A DNA stretch of 64,000 nucleotides from contig OZ244977.1 in assembly GCA_965222995.1 (NCBI GenBank), positions 2,170,001-2,234,000 of the forward strand. The letters run 5' to 3'. A program made the position numbers and the translations under genes. The notes below the pieces were generated by a model. It was not told the DNA's origin. It worked only from the letters and a program-made list of their open reading frames with translations, and made no database searches. This stretch comes from SB11 sp965222995 (GTDB taxonomy: Bacteria; Bacteroidota; Bacteroidia; UBA8524). Below are positions 44,981-54,059 of the stretch, in pieces. The first letter of the stretch is position 1; the number at the start of each line of letters is the position of its first letter.

Positions 44981-45703
44981 TTATCCTTTAATAGCAGAAT
45001 TAATTTCTTTTTTCAACTCATCAGTAGTAGCTCCTACTTTAAGTTGTTTTATCACTTCTTTTGTCTCAGCATTCACCAATATGATTAAACCTGTAGATTT
45101 TATTTTCTTAACAGATTTATAAACCCCTCTTTTCTGAAGTTTCTCTTTACTTGCCTTTTTCGTTTTCTTATCGCTCAAGTTATTCATCATGAAAGCGATG
45201 CTCTCATTGCCTTTATATGATGACACAATATCCGTTTCAACTCTTTTCCCGCTGGCTTGGCAGGCAGGGCACCAACTCGCAGTATTTATAACAGCTATAA
45301 CTTTTAAAGAAGTGCTTGCACTGGCTCCGTTTATAGCAGCTTTAATTTCATCAGTAGATTTTTTTACAGGTACTTGCTCAATTACTTTTTTTGTAGTGGC
45401 ATCAACCAATATTATTTGTCCTGTACCTTTAATAGAGCTTACCGAGCTATAAACACCTTTTTCTTCTAATGTAGTTTTAGATTTAGCCTTTGAAGCATCA
45501 TCAGTCAAATTATTTACCAAAAAAGCAACATCAGCATTACCATTGTACGAGGCAACAATTTCTTTCTCTACACGCTCTCCATTGGCTTGGCATGCCGGAC
45601 ACCAGCTTGCGGTATTAATTACAGCATACACCTTTGGTTGCCCTTGGGCAAAAGCAGCCAACCCAAAAAGCATCATTAAAACAAGTAATTGAAGTTTTTT
45701 CAT
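44981..45703 (-). CDS. Secreted protein with two tandem thioredoxin-like domains
   Basis: A 240-residue protein with a signal peptide (LLVLMMLFGLAAFAQ) followed by two near-identical thioredoxin-like domains offset by exactly 110 residues. Each has VINTASWCPAC (C35/C38 and C145/C148), then a segment like NADVAFLVNNLTDD or NESIAFMMNNLSDK, a cis-Pro-less GTGQIILVDA / STGLIILVNA strand, and a helical end. The close similarity points to a fairly recent internal duplication. It probably acts on disulfides in the periplasm; unlike classical thioredoxins the motif is CPAC. The AraC gene lies upstream on the same strand. Confidence 0.88.
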   Translation of the reverse strand: MKKLQLLVLMMLFGLAAFAQGQPKVYAVINTASWCPACQANGERVEKEIVASYNGNADVAFLVNNLTDDASKAKSKTTLEEKGVYSSVSSIKGTGQIILVDATTKKVIEQVPVKKSTDEIKAAINGASASTSLKVIAVINTASWCPACQASGKRVETDIVSSYKGNESIAFMMNNLSDKKTKKASKEKLQKRGVYKSVKKIKSTGLIILVNAETKEVIKQLKVGATTDELKKEINSAIKG

Positions 45704-45807
45704 ATCGTTATTAAAATTAAATTCACTAAAAACGATACAAAAATAGAAGAAGGCAAAAAGTACTATGTAGGACTTTTATGGAAAGCCCTTGTACTTCAAA
45801 TGTTTAC

Positions 45808-46686
45808 TTAACGTATATGCTGCCTGTACTCTTCAGGCGTTACCTGTGCCCACTTTTTGAAAAAACGGTTAAAATAGGCAGGGTCGTCAAAGCCCAAACC
45901 ATAAGCTATTTCTTTCACACTATTTTGGGTAAGGTAAAGCATACGCTTAGCCTCTACCATAATACGCTCCTTTATTATCTGCCCAGGGCTTTTATCGTAG
46001 AAACGCTTAGTAAGTTTTGAAAGTGTATTGGGCTGAATAAAGAGTTTATCTGCATAGTATGATACTCCGTGCTCTTTTTGAAAATTACTCTCTACCAACT
46101 CCTGAAAATTTAGTAGTGTACTATTATCAGGTTGCTTAGCTGCATTCTTGGTTTCCTCATCAATATCGTCAATTTTTTGTCGGCTGGCTTTAATTAAAAA
46201 TATTTTTAAGTAAGAAAATAGCATCTCCTCTTGGCTAAGCCCCTCCCCTTTCTCAAATTCATCATAAATATTCTCTTCTACCATAGCCAGCTCAGTAGCT
46301 AAACGTTCAGTAGCCTCTAAAAAAGGAGGTCCATAAACACTATTAAATAATACACCATTGCACGAAACTTCATGCTTGTGTTTCTCAATACAGAAAAAGT
46401 CAGATGAAAACTCTATTAAAGTACTATCCAGCTTTTTGTCCTCTTCAATTACAAAAGGTTGAAAAGGTAAAAGAAACATTAGCGTACCGGCACTTAAATG
46501 GTATCTTCCGAAATCAATTTTCACATCAGCTTCACCATCCTTCACCCATAAAACGGTATAATAATCAAAATAAGCAGGCTTGTTATCCTTAGCCATGCTC
46601 ACTTCTGTTTGTGAAATGCGAAATGCCAATTCACCATCGGCTGATTTTTTTATTGAGTAGGTCTTCTTTGTATTTTTTTCAAGCAT
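45808..46686 (-). CDS. AraC-family transcriptional regulator
   Basis: A 292-residue regulator with an N-terminal cupin-like sensor half (FDYYTVLWVKDGEADVKIDF, GTLMFLLPFQPFVI) and a C-terminal double helix-turn-helix (~190-292) with the family signature VKEIAYGLGFDDPAYFNRFF and KWAQVTPEEYRQ. Cupin-type AraC proteins of this kind respond to small molecules; the ligand is unknown. The downstream double-thioredoxin gene (104-bp gap, same strand) is a candidate target. Confidence 0.92.
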   Translation of the reverse strand: MLEKNTKKTYSIKKSADGELAFRISQTEVSMAKDNKPAYFDYYTVLWVKDGEADVKIDFGRYHLSAGTLMFLLPFQPFVIEEDKKLDSTLIEFSSDFFCIEKHKHEVSCNGVLFNSVYGPPFLEATERLATELAMVEENIYDEFEKGEGLSQEEMLFSYLKIFLIKASRQKIDDIDEETKNAAKQPDNSTLLNFQELVESNFQKEHGVSYYADKLFIQPNTLSKLTKRFYDKSPGQIIKERIMVEAKRMLYLTQNSVKEIAYGLGFDDPAYFNRFFKKWAQVTPEEYRQHIR

Positions 46687-46693
46687 AAAACTC

Positions 46694-46701
46694 CAAATAT
46701 A
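46694..46701 (-). promoter_or_regulatory. -7 promoter element of the AraC-family gene
   Basis: TATATTTG on the minus strand, 7 nt before the ATG at 46686. Confidence 0.45.
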
Positions 46702-46815
46702 ACATATACATGACGACCACGACAGTATGCATGTTTACCTGCAACTTTTCCACATAGTAAAAACTATCCCAACAAAAGCTAAATTGCGGTAGTCATAGTT
46801 TAAAACAATAAAAAG

Positions 46816-46845
46816 TTGGGTAACTCACTTGTTTTTATAATTTTG
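46816..46845 (+). promoter_or_regulatory. Promoter of the DUF5606 gene
   Basis: TTG at 46816-46818 and TAATTTTG at 46838-46845, 19 nt apart, fit the -33/-7 layout of Bacteroidota promoters; the leader would be about 25 nt. Confidence 0.55.
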
Positions 46846-46875
46846 CCCGACTTTAAAAAAGAGTAGAAGAGTTAA

Positions 46876-47439
46876 ATGGAATTAAAAGATGTAGTATCAG
46901 TAGCAGGTGTGGGTGGCTTGCACAAAATAGTTGGTCAACGCCCATCAGGGTTAATCTTAGAAACTTTAGACGAGCAAAAACGCCGTTTCCCTACCTCACT
47001 AACACAAAAAGTATCAATACTTGAGGATATTGCCATATTTACTACTACTGATGAAATACGCCTTAGCAATGTTTTACTTCTTATTAAAGAAAAAGAAGAT
47101 GGCGGACTTACTGTGCCTGAAAGAAAAGCCGATGAGAACACGCTAAGAGGTTTTATGGCTGATGTTTTGCCTGATTATGATAAAGAGCGAGTATATGCCA
47201 GTGACATAAAAAAATTGGTAGGCTGGTATAATATCTTGAAAGATAAGCTTGATTTTGAAGCCTTGAAAAATAGTGATGAAGAAGGTGATGAAGAATCTAC
47301 TGACGAAAAACCAAAAGCAGAGGCTAAACCCAAAAAAGAAGCCAAGCCTAAAGTTGCTAAAAAACCAACTGCCAAAGTAAATACCAAAAACACAGGCGCT
47401 AAACAAACGGCTATGCCCAGAAAAACAGGCGGCAGCTGA
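46876..47439 (+). CDS. DUF5606-family conserved Bacteroidota protein
   Basis: A 187-residue cytosolic protein. Residues 1-130 match the DUF5606 family of Bacteroidota (start VVSVAGVGGLHKIVGQRPSG, then KVSILEDIAIFTTTDE, and FMADVLPDYDKERVYASDIK). The last ~50 residues are a low-complexity Lys/Ala/Glu/Pro tail (e.g. KPKAEAKPKKEAKPK), which could bind nucleic acid. The family function is unknown; its broad retention suggests a housekeeping role. Confidence 0.85.
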   Translation: MELKDVVSVAGVGGLHKIVGQRPSGLILETLDEQKRRFPTSLTQKVSILEDIAIFTTTDEIRLSNVLLLIKEKEDGGLTVPERKADENTLRGFMADVLPDYDKERVYASDIKKLVGWYNILKDKLDFEALKNSDEEGDEESTDEKPKAEAKPKKEAKPKVAKKPTAKVNTKNTGAKQTAMPRKTGGS

Positions 47440-47464
47440 TAGAATACATTAAATTCTAAATACC

Positions 47465-47497
47465 AAATCCGAATAAGAGTTCTTATTCGGATTTTTT
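47465..47497 (+). terminator. Terminator of the DUF5606 gene
   Basis: 14-bp arms (47465-47478, 47481-47494) separated by two bases, then a T-tract. Confidence 0.85.
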
Positions 47498-47571
47498 ATT
47501 TAATCTCTTATCAACACAGCGACTAATTCTGCAATAAAATTACCAAATTCGCTGCTTAATTCTTGAAACAC

Positions 47572-49266
47572 ATGAGCAGCTTTATATCTAAAGACTATAC
47601 AATTACCAATTGGGAAAACCTTGAGCCGTACTTTACACAATTAAAAGAACGTGAAATTAATAGTAAAGATGACTTAGCCCAATGGATGAAAGACCTTAGC
47701 GATGTAGAAAGTGTGGTAAGTGAAGACCTTGCATGGCGCTATATAAAAATGACTTGCGACACCACCGACAAAGAAAAAGAGCAAGCCTACATAAACTTTG
47801 TAAGTGAAATTCAACCTAAAATAGCTCCCATTGAAAATGAGTTGAACCAAAAACTGGCAGACTCTTCCTATGCGAATGAGTTTACAGAAAGTGGCTATAA
47901 AATTCACCTCCGCAACACACTTACAGCCTTAGAACTTTTTAGAGAAGAAAACATTCCGCTTGAAGTTGAGTTACAAACTGAAAGCCAGAAATACGGCAGT
48001 ATTAGCGGAGCAATGACTGTTGAAATGGAGGGAAAAGAACTTACCCTGCAACAAGCCGCAGTGTACCTAAAAAAACAAGATAGAGCTATTAGAAAAGAAG
48101 CTTTTGATAAAATAACCAACCGCAGACTACAAGATAAAGACAAGCTGGATGAACTGCTGAATAAGCTGGTAGTATTACGCCACAAAGTAGCCCAAAATGC
48201 AGGTTTTGATAACTTTAGGGACTATAAACACAAAGACTTACAACGTTTTGACTATACGGTAGACGATTGCTATAAATTTCATAATGCTGTAGCGGGTGAG
48301 GTGGTTCCTTTAGCCAAAAAACTGGCAGAAACCCGAAAAGCAAAGCTTGGTTATGAAACATTACGCCCGTGGGATGGCGATGTAGACCCTGACGGCTTGC
48401 CTCCATTGCGCCCTTTTGAAGATGGTGAGGAACTTGCAGAAAAAACAATAGCAGCCTTTAACCGCTTAGACCCGTTTTTTGCTGAGGTGATAAGTACTAT
48501 GCGTAGCAAGGGGCATTTAGATTTAGACAGCCGTAAAGGTAAAGCCCCCGGGGGGTATAACTATCCCCTAGCCGTGAGCAACTACCCTTTTATATTTATG
48601 AACTCGGCAGGTACGTTGCGCGATTTGGAAACCATGGTACATGAGGGTGGGCATGCAATACATAGTGTACTTACCAAAGACTTAGAATTAAACTCATTTA
48701 AAAGCTGCCCCAGCGAAGTAGCAGAGTTGGCAAGTATGAGTATGGAATTGATTAGCATGGATGTATGGGATGAGTTTATGCAAGACCCTGAAGAATTACG
48801 TCGTGCTAAAATGGGGCAACTGGAAGGGGTGATAAAAACCTTGCCTTGGATAGCAACGGTAGATAAATTCCAACATTGGTTATATACCCACCCAAACCAT
48901 ACAACGGAAGAACGTGCAGCAGCTTGGAAAAAAATTGCCGATGAATTTGGAACAGGAATAACCGATTGGAGAGATTATGAAGAAGCTTATAAATATACTT
49001 GGCAACGCCAACTACATATATATGAGGTACCTTTTTACTACATAGAATACGGTTTTGCCCAACTGGGTGCAATTGGTGTATGGAAAAACTATGTGGAAGA
49101 TAAGGAAAGAGGTTTAAGATTGTATAAAGAAGCTCTTAGCTTGGGAAACACCAAAACTATTCCTGAAATATATGAAGCAGCAGGTGTGAAATTTGACTTT
49201 AGCCCTACTTACATTAAAGAATTATTCAATTTTGTTTGGGCAGAGTATGAGAAGTTGAAGAATTAG
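47572..49266 (+). CDS. M3-family oligoendopeptidase
   Basis: A 564-residue zinc metallopeptidase of the PepF/thimet type. The ATG at 47572 is preferred to a TTG three codons upstream. The active-site HExxH is H357-EGG-H361 in METMVHEGGHAIHS-like context (ETMVHEGGHAIHSVL), with the third ligand in FKSCPSEVAELASMSMEL. The protein is helix-rich throughout and lacks a signal peptide, so it should degrade oligopeptides in the cytoplasm. Confidence 0.93.
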   Translation: MSSFISKDYTITNWENLEPYFTQLKEREINSKDDLAQWMKDLSDVESVVSEDLAWRYIKMTCDTTDKEKEQAYINFVSEIQPKIAPIENELNQKLADSSYANEFTESGYKIHLRNTLTALELFREENIPLEVELQTESQKYGSISGAMTVEMEGKELTLQQAAVYLKKQDRAIRKEAFDKITNRRLQDKDKLDELLNKLVVLRHKVAQNAGFDNFRDYKHKDLQRFDYTVDDCYKFHNAVAGEVVPLAKKLAETRKAKLGYETLRPWDGDVDPDGLPPLRPFEDGEELAEKTIAAFNRLDPFFAEVISTMRSKGHLDLDSRKGKAPGGYNYPLAVSNYPFIFMNSAGTLRDLETMVHEGGHAIHSVLTKDLELNSFKSCPSEVAELASMSMELISMDVWDEFMQDPEELRRAKMGQLEGVIKTLPWIATVDKFQHWLYTHPNHTTEERAAAWKKIADEFGTGITDWRDYEEAYKYTWQRQLHIYEVPFYYIEYGFAQLGAIGVWKNYVEDKERGLRLYKEALSLGNTKTIPEIYEAAGVKFDFSPTYIKELFNFVWAEYEKLKN

Positions 49267-49279
49267 CTGCTTTTACTTC

Positions 49280-49948
49280 TCACTTAAATTCATTCCACAT
49301 TTCACCAAATTTCTTTGTTTTGAAGTCCTCCCCTTCATCAAGGAAACTATAAGTCCAGTTGTTACCGGTATCCTTAATTATAAAGTCATCTGTTTCAAAA
49401 ACTCTTATATCCGTTTTAGTGTAAACCCTAAAGAGGTAAGATGGGCCTGAATAGAATGGTTTCTTATTGTTTCTATAATCATACACAGGTGAAGTGTTCC
49501 ATTTGTTTACAAAAAACTTAATTGCTCTTTTACTCAATACTTTTGAACTATCAGTAAAAACTCGCGTCATTATGATGGAGTCAATATTAGGAATAATGAG
49601 GTTTGTTTTACTTGGTCTCACCTCTTTAATCTCTTTGGTACAGCTATTAAACAGTAGAACTAAATCTTTTTTTGACCTAAAAGTAACATTGCAGGAGTCA
49701 ATTATCCGTGTTGACCTTGCAATTTCCTCCCCGTTTTTATATAAGTAATGAGGGTAATAGGGCGGTCCTGCCCACCCTATGCAACTGAGCTTCTTTATTT
49801 CATAGTTTTGAATATTCCAAGAATTAACCTCTTCACATTTTTCTCCAAAAGCATCTCCTAATATTTTCAAAACAAAATAACCACCTACAAACAATAATAA
49901 CAGTAGCACCAAAAAGGTATAAAGAAAAAACTTCGAGCTTTTATTCAT
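49280..49948 (-). CDS. Hypothetical membrane-anchored protein
   Basis: A 222-residue protein with a single N-terminal membrane helix (FLYTFLVLLLLLFVGGYFVL) and a soluble, probably extracytoplasmic, beta-rich remainder (NYEIKKLSCIGWAGPPYYPH, SYLFRVYTKTDIRVFETDDF). I recognise no named family. It converges on the M3 peptidase gene with a 13-bp gap and is the last of three same-strand hypothetical genes. Confidence 0.7.
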   Translation of the reverse strand: MNKSSKFFLYTFLVLLLLLFVGGYFVLKILGDAFGEKCEEVNSWNIQNYEIKKLSCIGWAGPPYYPHYLYKNGEEIARSTRIIDSCNVTFRSKKDLVLLFNSCTKEIKEVRPSKTNLIIPNIDSIIMTRVFTDSSKVLSKRAIKFFVNKWNTSPVYDYRNNKKPFYSGPSYLFRVYTKTDIRVFETDDFIIKDTGNNWTYSFLDEGEDFKTKKFGEMWNEFK

Positions 49949-50029
49949 GTAGCAAACTTACCTTATGTTACCAAAATAGCTTTTGCGCTTTATGCAACTC
50001 TTAAGATTAATATTTATGAAAACTGCAAT

Positions 50030-50623
50030 TTATCTCAAAACAAAGTTTCCTATTTGTAGTCCTGTTCCATTAGACATTAAATAAACGAGCAAACCAACAA
50101 TACTCAAAACTAAAACCGGGATAGAGGAATACAATGCAAATTCTGCTTTAGCCCTGCCATACTCTCCTGTTCGTTTAATTTGTTTTAGTGCTATTATAGA
50201 ATAAATAAAAGCCACAACTGCAAAAAGTAGCATTACCAGTAAGAAAATAGGAGAAACGGTTATACCTGCTGCCAAACTACCCAAAGCAATAATTGAGCTG
50301 GTAAAAGCCAGTTTTGCTTTTTTGTTTGTTTTTGTAGCATCTTTAGGCTTCCCATCTCCGGGTGGTAATAACAGTTCTTTGGGTGTATTCTTAAAACTAA
50401 TGTCCGCTTCTAAATAAGGTTTAGGAACAACAACAGTAAAAGCTGGTTTGTCAAATTTCAAAGGTTCTATGCTATATGGTTGTTTGTTAAAAACAATTCT
50501 TCTCCCTTTCAATACTGTCTTCTTCGCATTATTTCTCTTTCCCTTAGGATAGTGTCCATACTTGCTTAATGAGCATGAACCTAGTAAAAGCATTAAAAAA
50601 AGTATAATCAAAAACCGTAACAT
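50030..50623 (-). CDS. Hypothetical lipoprotein with C-terminal membrane helices
   Basis: A 197-residue protein from ATG 50623, which gives a lipobox (FLMLLLGSC, C17). An upstream TTG at 50635 is less likely. A charged region follows, then two or three hydrophobic segments (LAFTSSIIALGSLAAGITVS, PIFLLVMLLFAVVAFIYSII, IPVLVLSIVGLLVYLM), an arrangement resembling DUF4190-type proteins. Its function is unknown. Confidence 0.7.
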   Translation of the reverse strand: MLRFLIILFLMLLLGSCSLSKYGHYPKGKRNNAKKTVLKGRRIVFNKQPYSIEPLKFDKPAFTVVVPKPYLEADISFKNTPKELLLPPGDGKPKDATKTNKKAKLAFTSSIIALGSLAAGITVSPIFLLVMLLFAVVAFIYSIIALKQIKRTGEYGRAKAEFALYSSIPVLVLSIVGLLVYLMSNGTGLQIGNFVLR

Positions 50624-50644
50624 TTGCACAGGCAATAAAATCTC

Positions 50645-51346
50645 TCACTTACAAAGTACCCATTCAACAAATGGAAATTGAGAAATTCTGTTTGGTGAAT
50701 ATATTTCCTCAAAATCCTTAACCAGCCTAAAATATACTATCTGATTTTTTCCGCTAAGCTCAAATACTTCTCCGTCTTTTCTTTTTACCAAAACCGTTTC
50801 AATCTCGGTATCATCGTTAACAATAGGCGCATCAAGTTGAACAACCATCCATTCTTTTTCATCACCAATCTTCACAATATCAACCACCTCGCCATTTACA
50901 GGCAATTTGCCTACAAATGCTGAGTCTTCTTTAAATCTAGAGAAAGTCAATTTAGTTCCTTTTAATTCAGACACCCGTAATGCTCTAAACAACACTAAAT
51001 AGAAAATTGCAACAATGTTTAACTGTATCATAAGTCCATTTATTGTCATGCTTACGTGAAAGCCTAAGTCAGCTTGAATGGTACTCCAAATCACTTTTGC
51101 TTCTTCTATATATCCACCAGAACTCTGCACATAAATTATACTTACAAGTTGAGCAACTACCCATATGTAAATCAATAGTTTATATTGGTTTCGTTTTAAA
51201 AAGAAAAGTATAACTCCAATTATACCTATCAATGAAACAACAGTAGAAATAATATTTAAATTGGAGAATTGTTGAACTAAATTAACTATGCTCAATACGC
51301 CAACAATAATGGGGAAGAATGTATCTCGTCGAAAATTAGTTTGCAT
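50645..51346 (-). CDS. Hypothetical integral membrane protein
   Basis: A 233-residue protein with four predicted helices in the first ~130 residues (FFPIIVGVLSIVNLV, IISTVVSLIGIIGVILFFL, LLIYIWVVAQLVSIIYV, NIVAIFYLVLFRAL) and a soluble C-terminal domain of ~100 residues rich in short beta strands (VNGEVVDIVKIGDEKEWMVV, ETVLVKRKDGEVFELS). It is upstream of the lipoprotein gene with a 21-bp gap, so the two are probably cotranscribed. No family is recognised. Confidence 0.7.
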   Translation of the reverse strand: MQTNFRRDTFFPIIVGVLSIVNLVQQFSNLNIISTVVSLIGIIGVILFFLKRNQYKLLIYIWVVAQLVSIIYVQSSGGYIEEAKVIWSTIQADLGFHVSMTINGLMIQLNIVAIFYLVLFRALRVSELKGTKLTFSRFKEDSAFVGKLPVNGEVVDIVKIGDEKEWMVVQLDAPIVNDDTEIETVLVKRKDGEVFELSGKNQIVYFRLVKDFEEIYSPNRISQFPFVEWVLCK

Positions 51347-51463
51347 ACATTAATGTTTTTTGACTTTAGAGTGCAATTTAATTAGAATACATTATTTCGC
51401 TATTTTGGTTACTAGTTAAATACTTTGTTTTTTTATTACTAAGATTCATACCATTTTTGCACA

Positions 51464-52333
51464 ATGGCTGCTGTAGCATATTATATAGCTTTCCCGATTA
51501 TATACCTTATTTCTTTGTTGCCTTTTAGGCTGCTGTATATTGTTTCTGATTTCTTTTACTTCCTAATTTTCATAGTTATAGGCTATCGCAAAAAAGTAGT
51601 GTATGAAAACCTTAGAAACTCATTTCCCGAAAAAAGCGATAAAGAAATAAACCAAATAGTCCGTAAGTTTTACCAATACTTCTGCGACTTAACCCTAGAA
51701 ACCCTAAAAACACTTACCATTAGCAAAAAAGCTGTCAGAAAACATGTAAAGTTTGAAGACATGAGCCTTTTTGAAAAATATGCTAAAGAAAACCAAAGCA
51801 TTATTATTGTGATGGGGCATTTGGGCAATTGGGAATTGGGTGGTGCCCGAGTAGCCGTTGAAGACTACCACCAACTTTATGTTATATACCACCCGCTAAG
51901 CAATAAGTATTTCAACAACCTTATAGTTCGTATGCGTACCCGATTGGGAAACAAACTATATAGCATGAATGAAACCTTAAGAGGAATGGTACGTGATAGG
52001 AAAGACTTAACTGCAACTGCCTTTATTGCCGACCAAACCCCACAACCCAACAACGCTTACTGGACTACTTTTTTAAACCAGGATACCCCAATATTTACAG
52101 GAACTGAAAAAATTGCACAAAAGTTTAAGTATCCTGTGGTTTATGTTTCAATACTTCGCCCAAAAAGAGGTTTGTATGAGATGAAAGCAGAGCTTTTAAT
52201 AGAAAAACCTGAAGAAACGGCAGAAAACGAAATATCAGAATTGCACACCAAACGACTTGAGCGTGATATAGTTGCACATCCCCACATTTGGTTGTGGACA
52301 CACCGAAGATGGAAACACAAGCGTAACAATTAA
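51464..52333 (+). CDS. LpxL/HtrB-type lipid A acyltransferase
   Basis: A 289-residue LPLAT-superfamily enzyme that adds a secondary acyl chain to the lipid A precursor at the inner membrane. It has an N-terminal membrane segment (~5-40), then the catalytic H119-x4-E124 motif (MGHLGNWELGG) and the later ADQTPQPNNAYW segment conserved in the family. It is expected to use acyl-ACP. The following fatty-acid desaturase gene (32-bp gap) suggests a shared role in membrane lipid composition. Confidence 0.92.
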   Translation: MAAVAYYIAFPIIYLISLLPFRLLYIVSDFFYFLIFIVIGYRKKVVYENLRNSFPEKSDKEINQIVRKFYQYFCDLTLETLKTLTISKKAVRKHVKFEDMSLFEKYAKENQSIIIVMGHLGNWELGGARVAVEDYHQLYVIYHPLSNKYFNNLIVRMRTRLGNKLYSMNETLRGMVRDRKDLTATAFIADQTPQPNNAYWTTFLNQDTPIFTGTEKIAQKFKYPVVYVSILRPKRGLYEMKAELLIEKPEETAENEISELHTKRLERDIVAHPHIWLWTHRRWKHKRNN

Positions 52334-52340
52334 TTTACGA

Positions 52341-52348
52341 TATATTTG
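52341..52348 (+). promoter_or_regulatory. -7 promoter element of the desaturase gene
   Basis: TATATTTG, 17 nt before the ATG at 52366, just downstream of the acyltransferase stop. Confidence 0.4.
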
Positions 52349-52365
52349 CACGAAAATTTACGTGC

Positions 52366-53355
52366 ATGGAATTAGGCAACGAACTAATACTCGCTACTAA
52401 AAAATACGCAAAAGAAGATAGAACACAGAGTTGGCTACATACTATAGCCACATTCTCACTTTTAACAGGTTCATACATTGCAGGAATATATCCTTCACAC
52501 TGGGCTATACAACTGTTTTTTGGAGTGTTATCAGGCCTGTTATTAGCGCGTGCATTTATAATCTACCACGATTATTTGCACAATACTATACTGTTCAACT
52601 CTCCCATAGCCAAAGTAATGTTTACACTCTTTGGGTTCCACATGTTAGCTCCTGTTAGCGTATGGCGTAGGTCTCACGACTATCACCACCAACACAACTC
52701 AAAACTATATTCTTCAAGTATTGGCTCCTTCCCTATCGTAACCAAAAAGAAATTTTTAGAAGCTTCTAAAAAAGACCAACTTATATATTTGTTCATCCGC
52801 CACCCCCTTACTTTGCTTACAGGTTATTTTTTCACCTTTGCTTACGGTATGTGTATCAGAACGCTTATGCGTAGCCCAACCAAACATTGGGATGCTATCC
52901 CTGCACTTTTATACCACTACGGTATATTCTTCGGGGTATATTATTTCTTTGGCGGGCAAAGTGCAGTATTGGGTTTTTTGCTTCCCAGTTTAATAGCAGG
53001 GGCAATGGGTTCGTATTTATTCTATGCCCAACATAATTTTCCTGACGCTACTTTTCAGGATGCTAAAAACTGGAGCTATATTGATGCTGCTATAAACTCA
53101 TCAAGCTTTATGAAACTAAGCCCGGTAATGCACTGGTTTACGGGTAATATTGGCTACCACCATATACACCATACCAATCCACGCATCCCGTTTTATAAAC
53201 TCCCGCAGGTGTATAATGAAATGGAAGAGTTTCAGCAATCTGCAAAGATTACTTCACTATCGCCCAAAGATATTTTAAAGTGTCTACGGTTAAAGGTTTG
53301 GGACCCTGAAGTGGGAAGAATGGTTGGTTTGCGTGAGATTTATGCAAAAGCTTAA
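52366..53355 (+). CDS. Membrane fatty-acid desaturase
   Basis: A 329-residue di-iron membrane enzyme. The three histidine boxes are present: H68-DYL-H72, H104-DYHH (with H107, H108) and H265-H-I-HH (265-269), separated by paired membrane helices as in the family. It introduces a double bond into acyl lipids using O2 and an electron donor. The position of the double bond and the chain substrate cannot be read. It lies behind the lipid A acyltransferase, with which it may act in adapting membrane fluidity. Confidence 0.92.
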   Translation: MELGNELILATKKYAKEDRTQSWLHTIATFSLLTGSYIAGIYPSHWAIQLFFGVLSGLLLARAFIIYHDYLHNTILFNSPIAKVMFTLFGFHMLAPVSVWRRSHDYHHQHNSKLYSSSIGSFPIVTKKKFLEASKKDQLIYLFIRHPLTLLTGYFFTFAYGMCIRTLMRSPTKHWDAIPALLYHYGIFFGVYYFFGGQSAVLGFLLPSLIAGAMGSYLFYAQHNFPDATFQDAKNWSYIDAAINSSSFMKLSPVMHWFTGNIGYHHIHHTNPRIPFYKLPQVYNEMEEFQQSAKITSLSPKDILKCLRLKVWDPEVGRMVGLREIYAKA

Positions 53356-53386
53356 ATAATTGTGAAACTTTAGCATTTTTGCAGCC

Positions 53387-53998
53387 ATGAAGTTTATATG
53401 TATCGGGCGTAACTATGCCAACCATGCCAAAGAGCTAAAAAATGAAGTTCCTACAGAGCCTGTAATATTTTTAAAGCCTGATACAGCCCATTTACGCAAA
53501 AATCTACCTTTTTATATCCCTAGTTTTAGTAATGATGTTCACCATGAGTTAGAGCTGGTTATTCGCATTGATAAACATGGGAAAAAGATAGAAGAACGCT
53601 TTGCACACAAGTATTTCAGTGAAATTACCGTTGGTATCGACTTTACAGCCCGTGATAAACAAAGTGAACTGAAAAGCAAAGGATTGCCTTGGGAATTGGC
53701 AAAAGCTTTTGATACATCGGCGGCAGTGGGTAAAATGGTAGACAAAACACATTTTAAAGACCTGCAAAACCTTAACATAAAACTGCTAAAAAACGGAGAA
53801 CCCGTGCAGCAAGGTAATACAAGCGATATGCTATTTAGCATTAACAAAATCATAAATTTTGTTTCGCAGTATATTACACTAAAGAAAGGAGACTTTATTT
53901 TCACAGGAACCCCTGCGGGAGTGGGAAAAGTAGAAATTGGAGACCATTTACAAGGTTTCTTAGAAGATGAAATGCTTTTTGATTTTTGGGTGAAGTAA
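53387..53998 (+). CDS. Fumarylacetoacetate hydrolase-family protein
   Basis: A 203-residue protein of the small FAH fold (YcgM-like). Conserved segments are CIGRNYANHAKELKNE at the start, HHELELVIRI with the metal-binding glutamates, VGIDFTARDKQ with the metal aspartate, and IFTGTPAGVG near the end. Relatives hydrolyse or decarboxylate acylpyruvates and related beta-diketo acids; the exact substrate is unknown. Confidence 0.92.
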   Translation: MKFICIGRNYANHAKELKNEVPTEPVIFLKPDTAHLRKNLPFYIPSFSNDVHHELELVIRIDKHGKKIEERFAHKYFSEITVGIDFTARDKQSELKSKGLPWELAKAFDTSAAVGKMVDKTHFKDLQNLNIKLLKNGEPVQQGNTSDMLFSINKIINFVSQYITLKKGDFIFTGTPAGVGKVEIGDHLQGFLEDEMLFDFWVK

Positions 53999-54059
53999 TT
54001 CACTTTCTGTTAACAACTCATTTCGCACAAAAGGGCATGAAATATGTTATTTGTATAGT

